Shown piece after piece: positions 50,582 to 62,758 of a stretch of DNA of 64,000 nucleotides. The translations under genes were made by a program, and so were the position numbers. The stretch lies in the NCBI GenBank assembly GCA_018806915.1, contig JAGKQI010000079.1, positions 310,001 through 374,000 on the forward strand, written 5' to 3'. Source of the DNA: Phytophthora colocasiae. Taxonomy: Eukaryota; Oomycota; Peronosporomycetes; Peronosporales; Peronosporaceae. The notes under the pieces were generated by a model, which saw nothing but the letters and a program-made list of their open reading frames with translations, ran no database searches and was not told where the DNA came from. Position 1 is the first letter of the stretch; each line of letters opens with the position of its first letter.

Positions 50582-53500
50582 ATTTAGGTGACGCTGTCAC
50601 ATGTTTCAGTATAAATATGCTTATTTCGATGCTACTGGTACTGTTTGTATACAATTCGTAGATTTTGGTTAGATTTGATACGTTGTCCTCGAGCGCCCGT
50701 TTACTCGACGACAACAAACGCCGCATGAGCACGACAGCTTGCACAGCAGCTTGTCGTTGCGGACGGGGAAAAGATACGAGCAACTCGTCGAGTTGACAGC
50801 GCGCACGGCATGAAGGTTGACGGTTTTCTTAATAATAAGCTTTTAAAGTCTTCCTCTGTTGACAAGCTCCACGATGCGCGGAGAAGTAAGCAGTGCCTAA
50901 GGAGTTAACTCAAGTGTTACGTAGGACTTTCGGTGAGCGAATTCGCCTTCAGTTAGCAAGTTTCGACGCCAAAGCGTCCAAGACAAGCATCTTCCTGTCT
51001 GCTTGGTGCATTTGAATGGTGCTGCTCGCGACGACTACAAAAGTGCGAGGATTCCGATTTTCGACGCGCGTGTAGGTTGATCCGCTTTCCTGCGATGTGC
51101 TGCAGCAACGGGAATCTCTAGGTTTCCCGGGATGAAAGACGGCCGTGCGTACATGTTCGCCTTGCAGCCTTGCTTGCTCGCACACTGCGATGGTCGATGT
51201 TTGCCATTTTCCGCCGTCGCGACGGCCAGCCAGGTATCCTGTCGTAGCCAGAGCGCTCGGTTCTTTTATTCGCGGTGGAGTCTGCGCTTGCGGTCGTCTC
51301 ACCAAGATCGCGATGAACAGACAAAGAGGCAGAGCAACGCTCGGCAACGTGACGGGGCTTCGCTGGCTCGTTCCGCGTTCGCATGTACACGATATTCCGA
51401 CCCGGCGGCACCAAGTTCGGATGGGAAAGGTGGCTACAAACAGTGACGAGGCAGAACCACGGTGCTCGCGCCGCTAACATTGACATCTGTGCGTCGATCT
51501 CGGCTTATCCGCGGATGCTCCGTCCCTATGCTCCACCGAATTTCGGTAACCTTCAAGGGATCTGCAGTCGGCGTGACCTGGCGTCCAAGGGAATTCTGAA
51601 AAGCGGGCGGTCTCAATGCAGACAGAACGCGCCGTTGGCCGGTTCTGCTGCTCCCTCTTCAGCTTCGCCCCGGCCCAGCTTTGAGAAGAGTGAGATGATG
51701 ATCTCAGTGAGATCAGCTGGTGTGGTTTCCCGCGTTACTGCAACGTCTCCGTCTTTGCCTGGTTGCACGGTGCAACTTGGGATCTGATCTCCGCTTGGGC
51801 CTTATCTGCTTCGTGTCTAAGCAAGCACGTGGGTTCTCTTTGCTTCATCTGCTTGAGACAAAGGCTATAGGTAGGCATCTGACAACGAGGAGGGGCGTGT
51901 CGAACATGGTTTATTTTTCAAATTCAACATACATGTAACCTTATACATGTACATACATGTATGTAGTAACTACTGGTATGATACTGTAGTCTATCCAAAA
52001 ATATTCCATCCGGTCGGCTGGGACTCCCAGCTACGATTGTTGTTTTACGCCAAGTTGTCCGCTTCATCTTGGGAAGCTCTCACATCCACCGTGTGTACTA
52101 TGCGAACAAGCTGTAATGGTTGACGTGCTACCATGCCAGTAAGTTTTGCTTAACAAATTTTCGAGACGAATTACGTGTGCATTGTATAGCATGTCAGCGT
52201 TTTAGGAATTGAAAGATATCCACTATACTATACACCGAGAAAACTGCAAGACGAATAGTTAATCAACTATCTTCTTCTTCTTCTTCTTCTTCTATACACC
52301 GAGAAAATGGTCGCAACCGATTGATGACGGTCAAGAGTATGCTTTGCGGCAAGGTTCAGACAGCACGTCAATGCCTGTGGCCGGTCTCCGGGCAAATGCG
52401 ACTGTGGTGACGAAAATGAGACCAGCGTCCGGCTCCCCGACAACCCCGTGCCGGATGAACCGGATGTTGCCGTTGCCCCAGCATTTCTGCGATCAACTCG
52501 TCGATTTTCGTAGCGTTCTGACTAAACGGCAACGAGGATCAGCAGAGCGCGCGCGCAAATTGGACCGACGCGTCATCCAGCGGAATACCGAATGGATAGC
52601 GCAGCAAAACGATTCAGTGCTGCATCACTTTCTGGCTGTTTTGGTCTTCCGCTAGTCTTGGTTGAAGCGGAGGATTTGGCAGCGGGCCGTACTTGAAAAG
52701 CTCCTTCACAGGATCGGCACTCCCTGCCATCTGACGACAAACGGTGCCGGCACTTGGAGCTAACGAGGTGTTGACTCCAGACGGCATGTTTTCGAAACCG
52801 AGCTTGCTTACTTCCGGTTTTCGATGCACATCGACTGGATCCGAGGAACATCCTCCGTTAGCAAGGGACATGGCGCGTTTTGGTGGGGATGTCCTCGTGG
52901 ATACGGAAAGAGAGACGGCGAGTTTGATAGTCCAGGCCCAGCAGCTACATGTAACGAAGAAACTCAATGGTGCAAGAAGCGACTGGCTGGCAGCGCTCTC
53001 GGTCAGCATAAGCCGGGCTGTAAAGAGACTCGCTTTTGCTGCGGGTTGTTTGTCGCGCCCGATCCGAAGCTCAATATTTACAAAAGTCCATTGCAAACGT
53101 TCGCTCCATAAGACAGGAGCTCTATGATACCGGTACAATGTAGAATCCAGTGCTGTTTCTCGGACTTTTAATATAATAACGTTGTCGTACGTGGCAGAAG
53201 TTTTAAAGTGTAGATCAGGCCCGCTTGTTCAACCTGAACTGCTTCAAATTCTGCCTCCATGCCGCTGTTGAACATCCTTGTCACGGGGTGCGCGGCTCGT
53301 CCTTGCGAGTCTCCAGGTGGCGGATCGAGACCAGAACCGAGACGAAGTCTTCGCGAACGACTCGTTCGGAACGAGGCATCCATCGTCTGATCGAGGGGAT
53401 GCCAAGAGGACGAGCGAGCGCGGCGTTGTCTCTCTCTTCAACATCGCCCGCCACGTGCGCCGTGTAGGTGGATGGATAGGCGCTGAGGTGGACGACAAGG

Positions 53501-54046
53501 ACGCACGGATGCCTTATGCGGTGGCGAGTCTTGGTCTCCACCAAAAAACCTCTCCATAACTGCCAGACAGTGGGCGTTGGAGCACTATCATGAATACACA
53601 ACGTAGCTCGGTCGTACAGCTTCGTTGTGGTCGCCTCGTTGAGCAATACCTACGCTGTCGCTGCTTGTGAACGTCGTTCATACGTTCACTGAACGAGGCT
53701 ATTTCGGTGCAGAGGGTGTTTGGCCTCAAGGGATCGAGTGCAAACGCTCTAACGACGGGAACAGCGTGATACAGCATCCGGGATCAACTTCAGGATTGGT
53801 GCTAACGGAAGTGCACGGAAAACAGCGCATTCCCTCTCACTTGACCTATGAAAAGACACGAACGTCGTTGCCGTACGGTTACGAGGAAAACCTTGGACGA
53901 AGACGTCCATGATGGACTCCATCCTGGACGGGTCTCAGCTCATCAAGCTAAAGTAATGTATTGAAATACGTCACGGATAAATATGCTGTTTGCTCTATCA
54001 GCAACATGTAGAGAGTATTGTAGTCTGCATCGACTATCGAATGTCT
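50582..54046. other. 3.5 kb without a supported gene
   Basis: GC-rich frames of 70-175 codons overlap on both strands (for example 52614-53138 minus, 52744-53127 plus) but carry no motif I recognise. A (CTT)n microsatellite lies near 52271-52292, flanked by direct copies of CTATACACCGAGAAAA. A cluster of TACATGTA palindromes lies near 51928-51963. May contain old relics. Confidence 0.4.
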
Positions 54047-54346
54047 TCACCGGTACAGCACGAGCGGAGGGTAGTGAGCAGGTACCGGGCGAGCCTGCAT
54101 GGCTGCAGCGGTAGTGGCCAATGTAGTCATCGGGTCGAGATAGGAGAGCAGCGGACGTTGGTGCGGCAATGCGGAGCTAGCCATGTGCAGACTCGACGGC
54201 ACGTCATCCACGAGGTCGGACGCCCTACCGCACGGGTTCACGAGGAAATCGATGGAAAGCTTGGACTTGTTCGGACTGAACCCGTTCGAGTTGGAAGACG
54301 GGGATCCGGACACCGACACTGGAGACCACGACCCAGAGCTGGGCAT
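54047..54346 (-). pseudogene. WRKY19-like protein 2, C-terminal half, cut off by LTR insertion
   Basis: From the junction the minus strand reads MPSSGSWSPVSVSGSP, then NKSKLSIDFLVNP, LPHQRPLLSYLDP and a C-terminal PPLVLYR. It aligns with the C-terminal half of the intact paralogue at 46960-47670. The finger half is missing here and is found at 63859-64000. The join falls exactly at an LTR end with target duplicate GGCAT (54342-54346). An ATG in the LTR could in principle start a 114-codon product. Confidence 0.88.
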
Positions 54347-54647
54347 TGTTGAAGTAATGATTTGCGCAGAGATATTAGGGCAATACAGCATGGAGTGAGG
54401 ACAAAGGTAGAGAGGCTTAGGCGGCGATTATGAAGAGGAAGTCTTGAGTGTAGATGAAGATGTTAAAAGAAGTAGTTGTGTGGGAGCTTGTAAAAAGCAG
54501 AAGAAGTGATGAATTAGAGATTCTGGTGTTCTGGAGGGGAGTTATTCTCCACCAACCAGTCCAGTTAGGTACGATTTCTCTATATGGAACTGCACAATTT
54601 AATACCCCTAGATAGGTGTCATCACTGCAGAGATGGTAACTTCAACA
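54347..54647 (-). repeat. 3' LTR of element C
   Basis: 301 bp. Identical to the right LTR over the first 32 bp and the last ~185 bp, but with an unrelated block at about 54379-54460. Confidence 0.85.
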
Positions 54648-55624
54648 GCCTCCCACATCGATGAATGTGTATGACGCTCTATCTGTCGAGTAAAATTTTA
54701 ATGCTCCACAGGTGGCTGTTATAACAGTCCTGTGCAAGCATGAATATTTACAAGAGGTAGCTCTTGTTTTGATATAGATGGGTTTTCTTTGACCATTTGT
54801 CATTTTTTGTTGTGCAATTTTTTTCTTGTTTCATTGTTATTTTGGCTACTCAGGAAAACCTTAAAGAAGGATTAAACCTGTGCACCGTAGTGGAATGTTG
54901 TTATTAACGCTTTTGTTGTACGTGTTTTGAGAAAAGATACTCAGGAAAACCTTTAAGGATCAAAACCTGTTTAGTGTATCGTTGGCTACTCAGGAAACCT
55001 TTGAGGATACACCTGTTCGCCTTGTTGAAATTTTTCAATGCTGTGTAAGTCGTTATTTACAATGCATGTTTTGTTCTCGTTCATGCTTTTGGACGTTTCT
55101 TCACATATTTTGTTTGTGTTTTGGTTTTATATTTCTTTGGCTGAGGACTTATAGAGAAATTTTGCCTCCCAGTTTCTTAAAACTGGTTCATAGTTGATGT
55201 TGGTGTTCGTTTTCAAATTTGTTTTTCCTAATTTTGTTGAGAGTTTATATCTTCCAAGTTTTTGAAGAAAGGCTACAGCTTTAAAGCATAAATAATCCCA
55301 AACAGTGTCATAAGTAGTTTACTCGTGTTTGCAGTTAATGCGCAGGCTCTCATCGTTGGGGCTAATTTATCCCTAGAGGCTCATCTAGTTGAGGAAGTGA
55401 TAGATTTGTAACTATGAATCCAATGTAGATGGAATTCGTGTTTCTGAACTGTAGTTTGCTTTCTATTGACAAAGGCTTTTGTTGGCTTGTCACGTAAATG
55501 TATGGTGCTTTAAGAACTACAATAGAAGTAGATTTAATTCTTTTATTTCTTTTTGTTAGGGAAATGTTTGAAATTCTTGCCAGTGACTGAATGAAGTTTG
55601 GCGAATGAATGACTACGTTGGTGC
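54648..55624. other. Non-coding interior of element C, left part
   Basis: AT-rich and without a gene. Three dispersed copies of a CTACTCAGGAAAACCTT...ACCTGT unit lie at about 54844-54882, 54937-54970 and 54983-55016. Confidence 0.6.
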
Positions 55625-56322
55625 AGTAAGCAAATGTCCTTTACTAACAGCTCGGTTCTGTCACGACCGCGCCACCGATGGTCCTGCCCTTGATCAGAGG
55701 ACGGTGTCCACTTAGCTACGTGCCCTTTGCCCTGTTAACACGCACTAATATCGACAAATGAATGGCTCCAGGTACGAAATCTACGGTCTGGCTACAGTAG
55801 TGGGCTTCCACCGGGATCTTTGCCTAATTCTAACGCTCCAGAGGGCTGCTGATACCTCGGCGGGCTTCAAATACCGCGAGCGCTCGAATCCTACGGGGCT
55901 GCTGATACCCGTTTCCAGTCACACCCAGTGTACACCACCTTCCCTTTGCTGCTAGTACTAGAGTCTTTGTTGGCTTCTTTTAACCGCTGTCGCTACACCA
56001 AATCGGCGTAACAACTCTTGACCGTGCGTCCTCGCGGCTACACGGCTAATCTTCAACTGGACTACTAGCTACCTCTAACTCCTGGGTGTGCAACAGCTAC
56101 TGGCCTTCTCCGTCGTTCTTCACCCGAAACCTCCAACGTCTCTTTGCGATCTTCCGTCAACGGTCACAGGTCTGCATACGGGTTGTATACCCGGTCCCTG
56201 CTCCAGCCCACGGGTGTCATCTTGTCCTCCTTCTCATCTTCGTCATCTGCTCTCGGTCTCTGCTATCATCATCTTGGTCATCCGTCCCTCTGCAAGTCTA
56301 GCGAAAAACCACTCTGCTTACT
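55625..56322 (-). repeat. 3' LTR of Gypsy C
   Basis: 698 bp. Differs from the right LTR by roughly ten substitutions or small indels. Confidence 0.9.
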
Positions 56323-57950
56323 CTCTTCCCCTGGCCACCGAATCGTCCCCGATTCGTGAGGCGATCGGCATCTCCGCTTCAGCTGTTGGGGCTTCTTCTG
56401 CTCCTTGGTCGCCTGGTTCTGCTGCTTCAGGTTCGTATCTGCTGCCTCTTGTTCTTCTGTCGTTGTCTGCTAACTCAGTGTACATTCTTCCTTGTTGCCA
56501 TAGCTGCTCGTAGTCACTTTGGTTGATCCAGAATCGCTCGGGCCGTCCACCGTCCGGTCTATCTCCTACACGCTCAACTTCAAATTCCAAGACATAACGT
56601 CCAGTTCGCGTTCTGTATCTCCTCCGTCGGCGCTCCACCACTGCTTCGTGCGGTTCGATTCGTGTGAGTCTTGGCTGTCTGGATACAAGAATAAGCCAAA
56701 AGGCATACGAGTGAACTGAAATAGCCCACGCCTTGTTGTGAACGCGGTCTTCGGCTTATCCGGTCCGAAAACACCAAGCTGCCAGTATCCGGCGTGCAAA
56801 TCCAAACTCGAAAAACGCTGGGATCCGTGTAGTGCTTCTAACGTCTCATCCACTCGTGGCAACGGGTATACGTCCTTGAGTGTCACTGAATTTAATGCCC
56901 GATAATCAATGTACAAAAACGAACGCTGCCATCCTTCTTCCGCACAAAACCCCACCAAATCCCCAAGCTCCTTCTCCCGGTTCGATCACTCCTTGTGCCA
57001 ACATGTCGTCCACCTCCTTATCGATTAACTCGTTCTCTGCTACAGCGTGTCTACGCCTTCGCATCATGATTGGTGCTGCATCACCCGTGTTGATGTGGTG
57101 CTCAACTCCAATCTTCGCTTTCGGCGGGCAACCAGGCTTCTTCTCAACGATTTCAGAGTACTGCCGGAGTAACGCAATGACCAGATCACGGTCCTTCTGC
57201 TCCATTTCGCCAATGTCCAGCTTGTCTTCATCTTTCAGCGGCTCGGCATCCTCTTTACGCAAAGTAGAGACCCACTTGGCCCTCAGTTCCCGCTCCAACT
57301 CGCCATTTAGAGACAACAGCGTCATATCATCAGTCACAGGTATCCAGGTGCCCAACGCCTCACGAGCAGGAAGTTTTTCTCGTCTGCCTTCCACGTTCAT
57401 CACTTGGACTCGCACTTGACCGTTCCTCACTACGTCTACTGTCGGTGCTATCAGCAAGTGTCTCTTGGTTGTCGGCTTCGGTAGGAATATTCCAGTTGCT
57501 CCGTCTTCAGCATCAACTCTCATAGTCACAACATTTACGTCCCCGTATTCAACTTCTTGGTCCTGGCTAGGCGTACCATTATCTTCCGTTTCTGCAGTGG
57601 TTGTTGTAGACTCGAAACGCCATGACAAGTAAACGGCAGTATGATCTTCTGTCCATGTTCGTCGAAGTATTTAAGCTCTCGGGACGCAAAATCTATCTTC
57701 ACGCCCTTGTCCACCATCCAGTCCTCACCGATCAGCAATTCATCGCCTTGCCCTTCTACCAGTAGAGCATCCACGATAATCCGCTGCTGGTACAATGTCG
57801 TTCCCACGAATCTCCAGACACCAAGAACGCGACTAGTGCCTCCCCCAAAACCTTCAACAACATCCACCGGAGCGTTCCTTGTTAAGCATCGGCCGTACTT
57901 CTTCATGTCTTCACCGGCAACACTATACTGCGCACAACTATCCAGACGAA
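56323..57950 (-). pseudogene. Gypsy C pol remnant: protease, partial RT, pol C-terminus
   Basis: Protease starts near 57945 with VRLDSCAQYSVAG, which has Cys where most retroviral-type proteases have Gly in D-(S/T)-G, and continues ELLIGEDWMVDKGVKIDF. RT N-terminal blocks follow: GCPPKAKIGVEHHINTGDAAPI and MLAQGVIEPGEGAWGF, a shift, then YIDYRALNSVTLKDVYPLPRVDETL, FSSLDLHAGYWQLGV and FTRMPFGLF. Immediately after, at ~56690, the sequence becomes a basic tail (VERRRRRYRTRTGRYVLEFEVERV...RPERFWINQSDYEQL) of the type found at the very end of Gypsy pol. More than half of pol has been removed. Confidence 0.85.
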
Positions 57951-60833
57951 CCTCATGAGTGTGTCGCTTCGTCAGTGCTAGCAGTGCGGTTGGAAGGCAA
58001 CTTGGGGCTCCACTCCCAACTGTTCGTAGCTGTGCAACACGAACTTCTCATCCAGCGCCATCGCTACGTAATTCGACGTCTCCATAACACCCCTGCTTTT
58101 CGTATTGGTACCGATGCTTGTGTCGATTCGACCGATGCAAAGTATGGCCCTGGGTAGCTTTCCCGTCTCGCACTCTCGCTGGATCCAGCTTTTGCTTTTG
58201 CTGTTGCAGGCGTCGCACCCGTTTCATCCATCGGAACCTCTTTGCTGCCTTTAAGGCTCTTCTTCGAGCTGCGCGGATGTCTGCCAATGAACCGTCTTCC
58301 ACTAGTTCCTTCGGTGCTGCCTTTTCATACCGTTTCACTTCTTCCAGCCAGTCTTCTTCAGAAATACTCTGCTCCCTCCGTTGTGGTTGAATTTCTGATG
58401 AGTTTGGTTCCCCCTTATTTTGTGGGCCAGCGGTTCTTACTTTCCTCAACGTAGTTGAAGCTTCGCATTTTCTTACAGCTGCGGCAGCAATCTGTGCTTC
58501 TCTTCGTCGTCTGCCCTGCCGGTGTACATCTTCGACCTCTCGGAGCTCACTGATCAGCTGGCGAACAACTACTCGTAGAACTTTCGCTCTCTCCTTGTGT
58601 TCGGCCTTCAATTCAGCCTTCAGAGTTCCACGGACAGCTGCTACTTCTTCTTCTGCTCGCCGTTGCCGCCGTTTCGATGCCGTTGTTCGTCCACCGCTCG
58701 GCTTTCCCGCCAGCTAACAACTCCTCTTGGCACGGTCGGCTTCTCACTCCCATATCCATTGAGACCAAACACTGCGTTGCACCCGTCACTTCCGGCTTCT
58801 CTTCCGTTCCGCTACCCACCGTTCCACATTCGTCCGCAGCCGCAGGTTTTCTTCTAGCACTTCTTCCACTTCACCATCAGCCGTACCATCCAATACCCCT
58901 CTTCCCTTGTTCAGATCACTCGTCCCATGGTCTTGGTCGGCACTCTTCCCCTTGGGTGACCACATGCCGTCTCAGGAACCTCCATCACTCGCGTCAAGCG
59001 TACCCACCAGGCATTTGTTTGCACTCGTCTTTTCGCTGCTCGTGTAGTTCTGCCTGCCGCTTCGGCTGGTCCCTGCTTAGCTTCTTCTTCCTCGGAGAAT
59101 TCATTCCCGTGCGAACAGTAGAGCCCCACCTCTACTGTCGCTGACCATTTCCCTGTGACTGTTCTGCCGTTACCGTAGCTGTATTGTCCTTAGTCTGCTG
59201 CGTGGTCGCTGGCTTTGTTATCGTTCGCTGAGGTTGTTGTGCGGCATCAGCATCTCCAAAGACTGCAATTCTCGCTGGACATTCCACGCCACCAGTGGCC
59301 CACCTCATTACAATAGCTGCACCTCGAAGCTGCCTTCTGTTCCAGAATTGACGGTCGGTTGTCTGCAGGACCATATCGAGCGAGTCCACCACGACCGTAT
59401 CCTCTTCCACCTTGTCCATAACCACGCCCGCCACCAAATCTTCCACCACTTCCACGATTCTGCCACTGGGGATTATGGTGCTGCTGTTCGTGCTGCTGGT
59501 TTCCACTCGGAGCTTCTGGTTTGACCTCCAACACATGCGCCTTCTGCTTTCCAGTTGGTTTCTGTGGCGCGGGTTCGTCTTTCGCTGTTCCTGCTGCCAA
59601 AATCAGTGCTTGTAAAGCAGCGATAGATAATGGATCGCGCTTCGCGGTAGCTTCCAACTGGTTGATCGTATTGCCGGCATTATCATACCGAGGTGGAGAG
59701 TCTCCTCCTACACCCAAGCCCAACTGCTTCCAATTCAGCTGCTCCAGCGCTGTCGTCGCTGACGTCTTCCTCTTGGATGCGGGTGGTTGCTCGTCGTCCT
59801 CTCCTCCAAGCGTCCTGTCGTCCCGATGCCTCCGTTTCGCTTGCCTCCAGTCTGTCACGCGATAGCCTTCGCCATATTCACCACACTTGTCTTCGGCGAA
59901 CTGCACAGCGTCTTCGAGTGTTTGCGGTTCGTATGCACGTACTTGGGTGGCTGCTGTCGGATTGTTAATTCCACTAATAAAAGCTTCCACATACGTTTCT
60001 GCGAAACTTGCTTTCAAACCCGATGTCCATCAACACTGCCGCATAGTCGCTCAGCCGTTCCCCGGGTTGTTGTTTCCTAGAGGCCAGTTTCTGCTGGATT
60101 TTGAACATATTGTCCCGCCGTCCATATTTCTTCCGTAGTTTCCTCACCAGGTAGCTGAGTGTTTTGTCTTCGTTTCTCATCGTCTCTGACAAGGTGATTA
60201 ACCACTTGCCCGCTGCATCCTTTAGGTGTGCTGTCACCCCGTAATATAGCTCTTCTGCCGTCCAAGTGTCACCTCCCAAGCCAGCCTGACGTTCAACTTC
60301 CTGAGGAATCGTGGCCAACCACGCCTCAACGGACTCAGCTGCCGTGCCATGAAAGTCTTCGAGGTTCAGAAGCTTCATCTTGGTCCGCGGAATCGCTGCT
60401 GGAGCGTTCACTACGACTGGTTGTATGGCTGGTGCAGGAGCAAGTGCTGGAACCGGCGGCTGTATCACGAATCGTCGCATCATCGCTCTCTGCTGTCCTG
60501 CCGTCAGTTGTCCATGGATTCCAGATCATCGTGCGGTTGGTTGTTCGGGGCGGGCGCTGCTGCTGGTACCGCCGCTGCTGCTACTGGGTGGTTGTCTTGT
60601 GCTGGTGCGGGTTGGTTATCTTGGACTGGCTGCGGTTGTGGAGCGTGCTGTTGATTCTGCCGGCCTCTTAATGTACCTCCGTTTGCTGCTGCCTGACTTT
60701 GATCGTCGCTATCGGTATCGCTTGCATTTTGTGCTCGGGGCTGCCGTACACGCCTTGGGGCTGCTACTACCCGTCTTCTCGGCGTCCGTGCTGTTGGGGT
60801 TCCACTACGATCTGAAGATGACCGAGTACCCAC
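57951..60833 (-). pseudogene. Gypsy C gag and linker, frameshifted
   Basis: From an ATG near 60833 (MVGTRSSSDRSGTPT) through a Pro/Ala/Gln-rich stretch, then the capsid domain in the next frame (MKLLNLEDFHGTAAESVEAWL, LYYGVTAHLKDAAGKWL, LRKKYGRRDNMFKIQQKLASR...GERLSDYAAVLMDIGF). A further shift leads to FISGINNPTAATQVRAYEP, a Gly/Arg-rich region and the zinc knuckle CSYCNEVGHWWR, whose last Cys (ECPARIAVFGD) lies in yet another frame. A coiled, Lys/Glu-rich linker (58048-58611) separates it from protease. At least four frame changes. Confidence 0.82.
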
Positions 60834-61155
60834 CATTATCAAATTTAACTGCGCAGATCTGTCGTTCACAAACTTCCGCTTCAATACTTTCGCTTCTACT
60901 GCCACCGTTCCTCGTTGTTCTTTCTACTTCCGTCACCGCCTTATCCGTTCGTCTGCCTCACTCCACCTCTCCTTCTTGCCACCGCCTTACACCGCTTCTC
61001 TTCCTCACACTGCTTCTCTCTCCTACCACCACCGCCTCTCTCTCTTACCACCGCCTTACACCGTCCCTCTTCACACTCCCTGCAGCTAAGGTTCGAGCCT
61101 CAGGGCCTTGCCTCGTGAAGGATCTCAATGCTCGTAGGAACCAACCGTGTTGGAA

Positions 61156-61174
61156 GGCCCCTGTATGACCACCA
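61156..61174 (-). other. Primer-binding site of Gypsy C
   Basis: GGCCCCTGTATGACCACCA directly abuts the LTR start at 61175 and is identical to 291-309. Confidence 0.7.
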
Positions 61175-61870
61175 ATTAAGCAAATGTCTTTTACTAACAG
61201 CTCGGTTCTGTCGACCGCGCCACCGATGGTCCTGCCCTTGATCAGAGGACGGTGTCCGCCAGCTACGTGCCCTTTGCCCTGTTAGCACGCACTAATATCG
61301 ACAAATGAATGGCTCCAGGTACGAAATCTACGGTCTGGCTACAGTAGTAGGCTTCCACCGGGATCTTTGCCTAATTCTAACGCTCCAGAGGGCTGCTGAT
61401 ACCTCGGCGGGCTTCAAATACCGCAGGACGCTCGAATCCTACGGGGCTGCTGATACCCGTTTCCAGTCACACCCAGTGTACACCACCTTCCCTTTGCTGC
61501 TAGTACTAGAGTCTTTGTTGGCTTCTTTTAACCGCTGTCGCTACACCAAATCAGCGTAACAACTCTTGACCGTGCGTCCTCGCGGCTACACGGCTAATCT
61601 TCAACTGGACTACTAGCTACCTCTAACTCCTGGGTGTGCAACAGCTACTGGCCTTCTCCGTCGTTCTTCACCCGAAACCTCCAACGTCTCTTTGCGATCT
61701 TCCGTCAACGGTCACAGGTCTGCATACGGGTTGTATACCCGGTCCCTGCTCCAGCCCACGGGTGTCATCTTGTCCTCCTTCTCATCTTCGTCATCTGCTC
61801 TCGGTCTCTGCTATCATCATCTTGGTCATCCGTCCCTCTGCAAGTCTAGCGAAAAACCACTCTGCTTACT
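61175..61870 (-). repeat. 5' LTR of Gypsy C
   Basis: 696 bp direct copy of 55625-56322, followed by GTGC. Confidence 0.9.
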
Positions 61871-62010
61871 GTGCCTCCCAGTTTCATACATTTCGTTAAG
61901 TATGTCTCAACTTTGTTGTCTGTACAGTGTATATCGCTTTACATTTCTTTTTGAGGTTTTGTTTTCACACAGCCCGAAATTAATCTGGGTTATTGAATTT
62001 AACATATTAC

Positions 62011-62148
62011 AAGCTGTAGTTCTACCAGAGTAGTTCGCTACAGCTTGGCATTAAGCCAACAAATTTTGTTTTAATATTCGTGATACAACAAGCCGTAGTT
62101 CTACTACCGTAGTTCGCTACAGCTTCGGCGTCAAGCCAGCAAATTTTG
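62011..62148. repeat. Tandem 59 bp repeat, two copies (period 79)
   Basis: AAGC(T/C)GTAGTTCTAC...GTAGTTCGCTACAGCTT...AAGCCA(A/G)CAAATTTT occurs at 62011-62069 and 62090-62148, within the interior of element C. Confidence 0.75.
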
Positions 62149-62175
62149 GTTGTACGACTGGTATTCTACTACGTA

Positions 62176-62758
62176 CAGCGGGTGGAAAAAATTTACGCCC
62201 ACCAGGATATGCGTGATTTTGTATTGAAGTAGGTATTACCATACTGAAATCAAGTCAAGAGTAGTGTCCGGTCTCAGTATTTAGTATGCCCCCCAAGGCA
62301 AGCACGCACAGCCTCAAGTCGCTTCGGCATCGATAGAACACAGTCTTCTACCACCTTGTAATCGGGTGCGGAGGTCTTGCGAATACTGATGCCTAGGAGT
62401 TCGTGTCATCGCTGGTAACTGCAGAAGTGAGCGTAGCGAAGCAGGGAGGACTGCTGCGGGCGCTGGTGACCAAGGATTTTTGCGGTCTAAGACTTTTACT
62501 TCATTTTTGTATGCACGTTGCACAGAAGGTGCGCAACTGAAGCGGACTACTAAATTCGTTGACGGTAATTGGTGGAATTCTAAGCAAACGCACCAATCAG
62601 GATAGAGCGAACTCAGAAGAGAAAACGTTTGTGTATCGAGCAGTGCCAGTTTCGTTTAAAGCTAGTATTGAAGTCACAGTGAGCCGATTCATATCACCTT
62701 CTATATCTCGGTACATTTACTTAATGAATGGGTGGGCGTAAACTTTTTCCACCCGCTG
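62176..62758 (-). mobile_element. Deleted Tc1/mariner transposon with transposase 3' end
   Basis: 28 bp terminal inverted repeats with one mismatch (CAGCGGGTGGAAAAA...TTTACGCCCACC), flanked by TA at 62174-62175 and 62759-62760. Near the left end the minus strand reads CVLSMPKRLEAVRACLGGHTKY followed by a stop, the characteristic C terminus of Tc1 transposases (SMPRR...V...GGHTKY). The rest of the transposase, including the DDE core, is missing or unrecognisable. It inserted into element C. Confidence 0.85.

Larger units (their letters stand above)
55625..61870 (-). mobile_element. Gypsy element C, young but internally deleted
   Basis: LTRs 55625-56322 and 61175-61870 are about 98-99% identical by eye. 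Ends are AGTAAGCA...TGCTTACT (the right copy starts ATTAAGCA), with GTGC at 55621-55624 and 61871-61874 as a 4 bp target duplicate. On the minus strand it has primer site (61156-61174), gag, protease and the start of reverse transcriptase. RT jumps at ~56690 directly into the C-terminal tail of pol. The YxDD box, RNase H and integrase are absent, so it depends on another element for mobility. Confidence 0.9.

Noticed and set aside
50949..51787. Overlapping frames on both strands of 100-134 codons
   Set aside because: No domain, no conserved pattern and no clear start context.
52614..53138. 175-codon minus frame and 128-codon plus frame
   Set aside because: Both frames are open over the same GC-rich DNA and neither has recognisable motifs, so I cannot choose.
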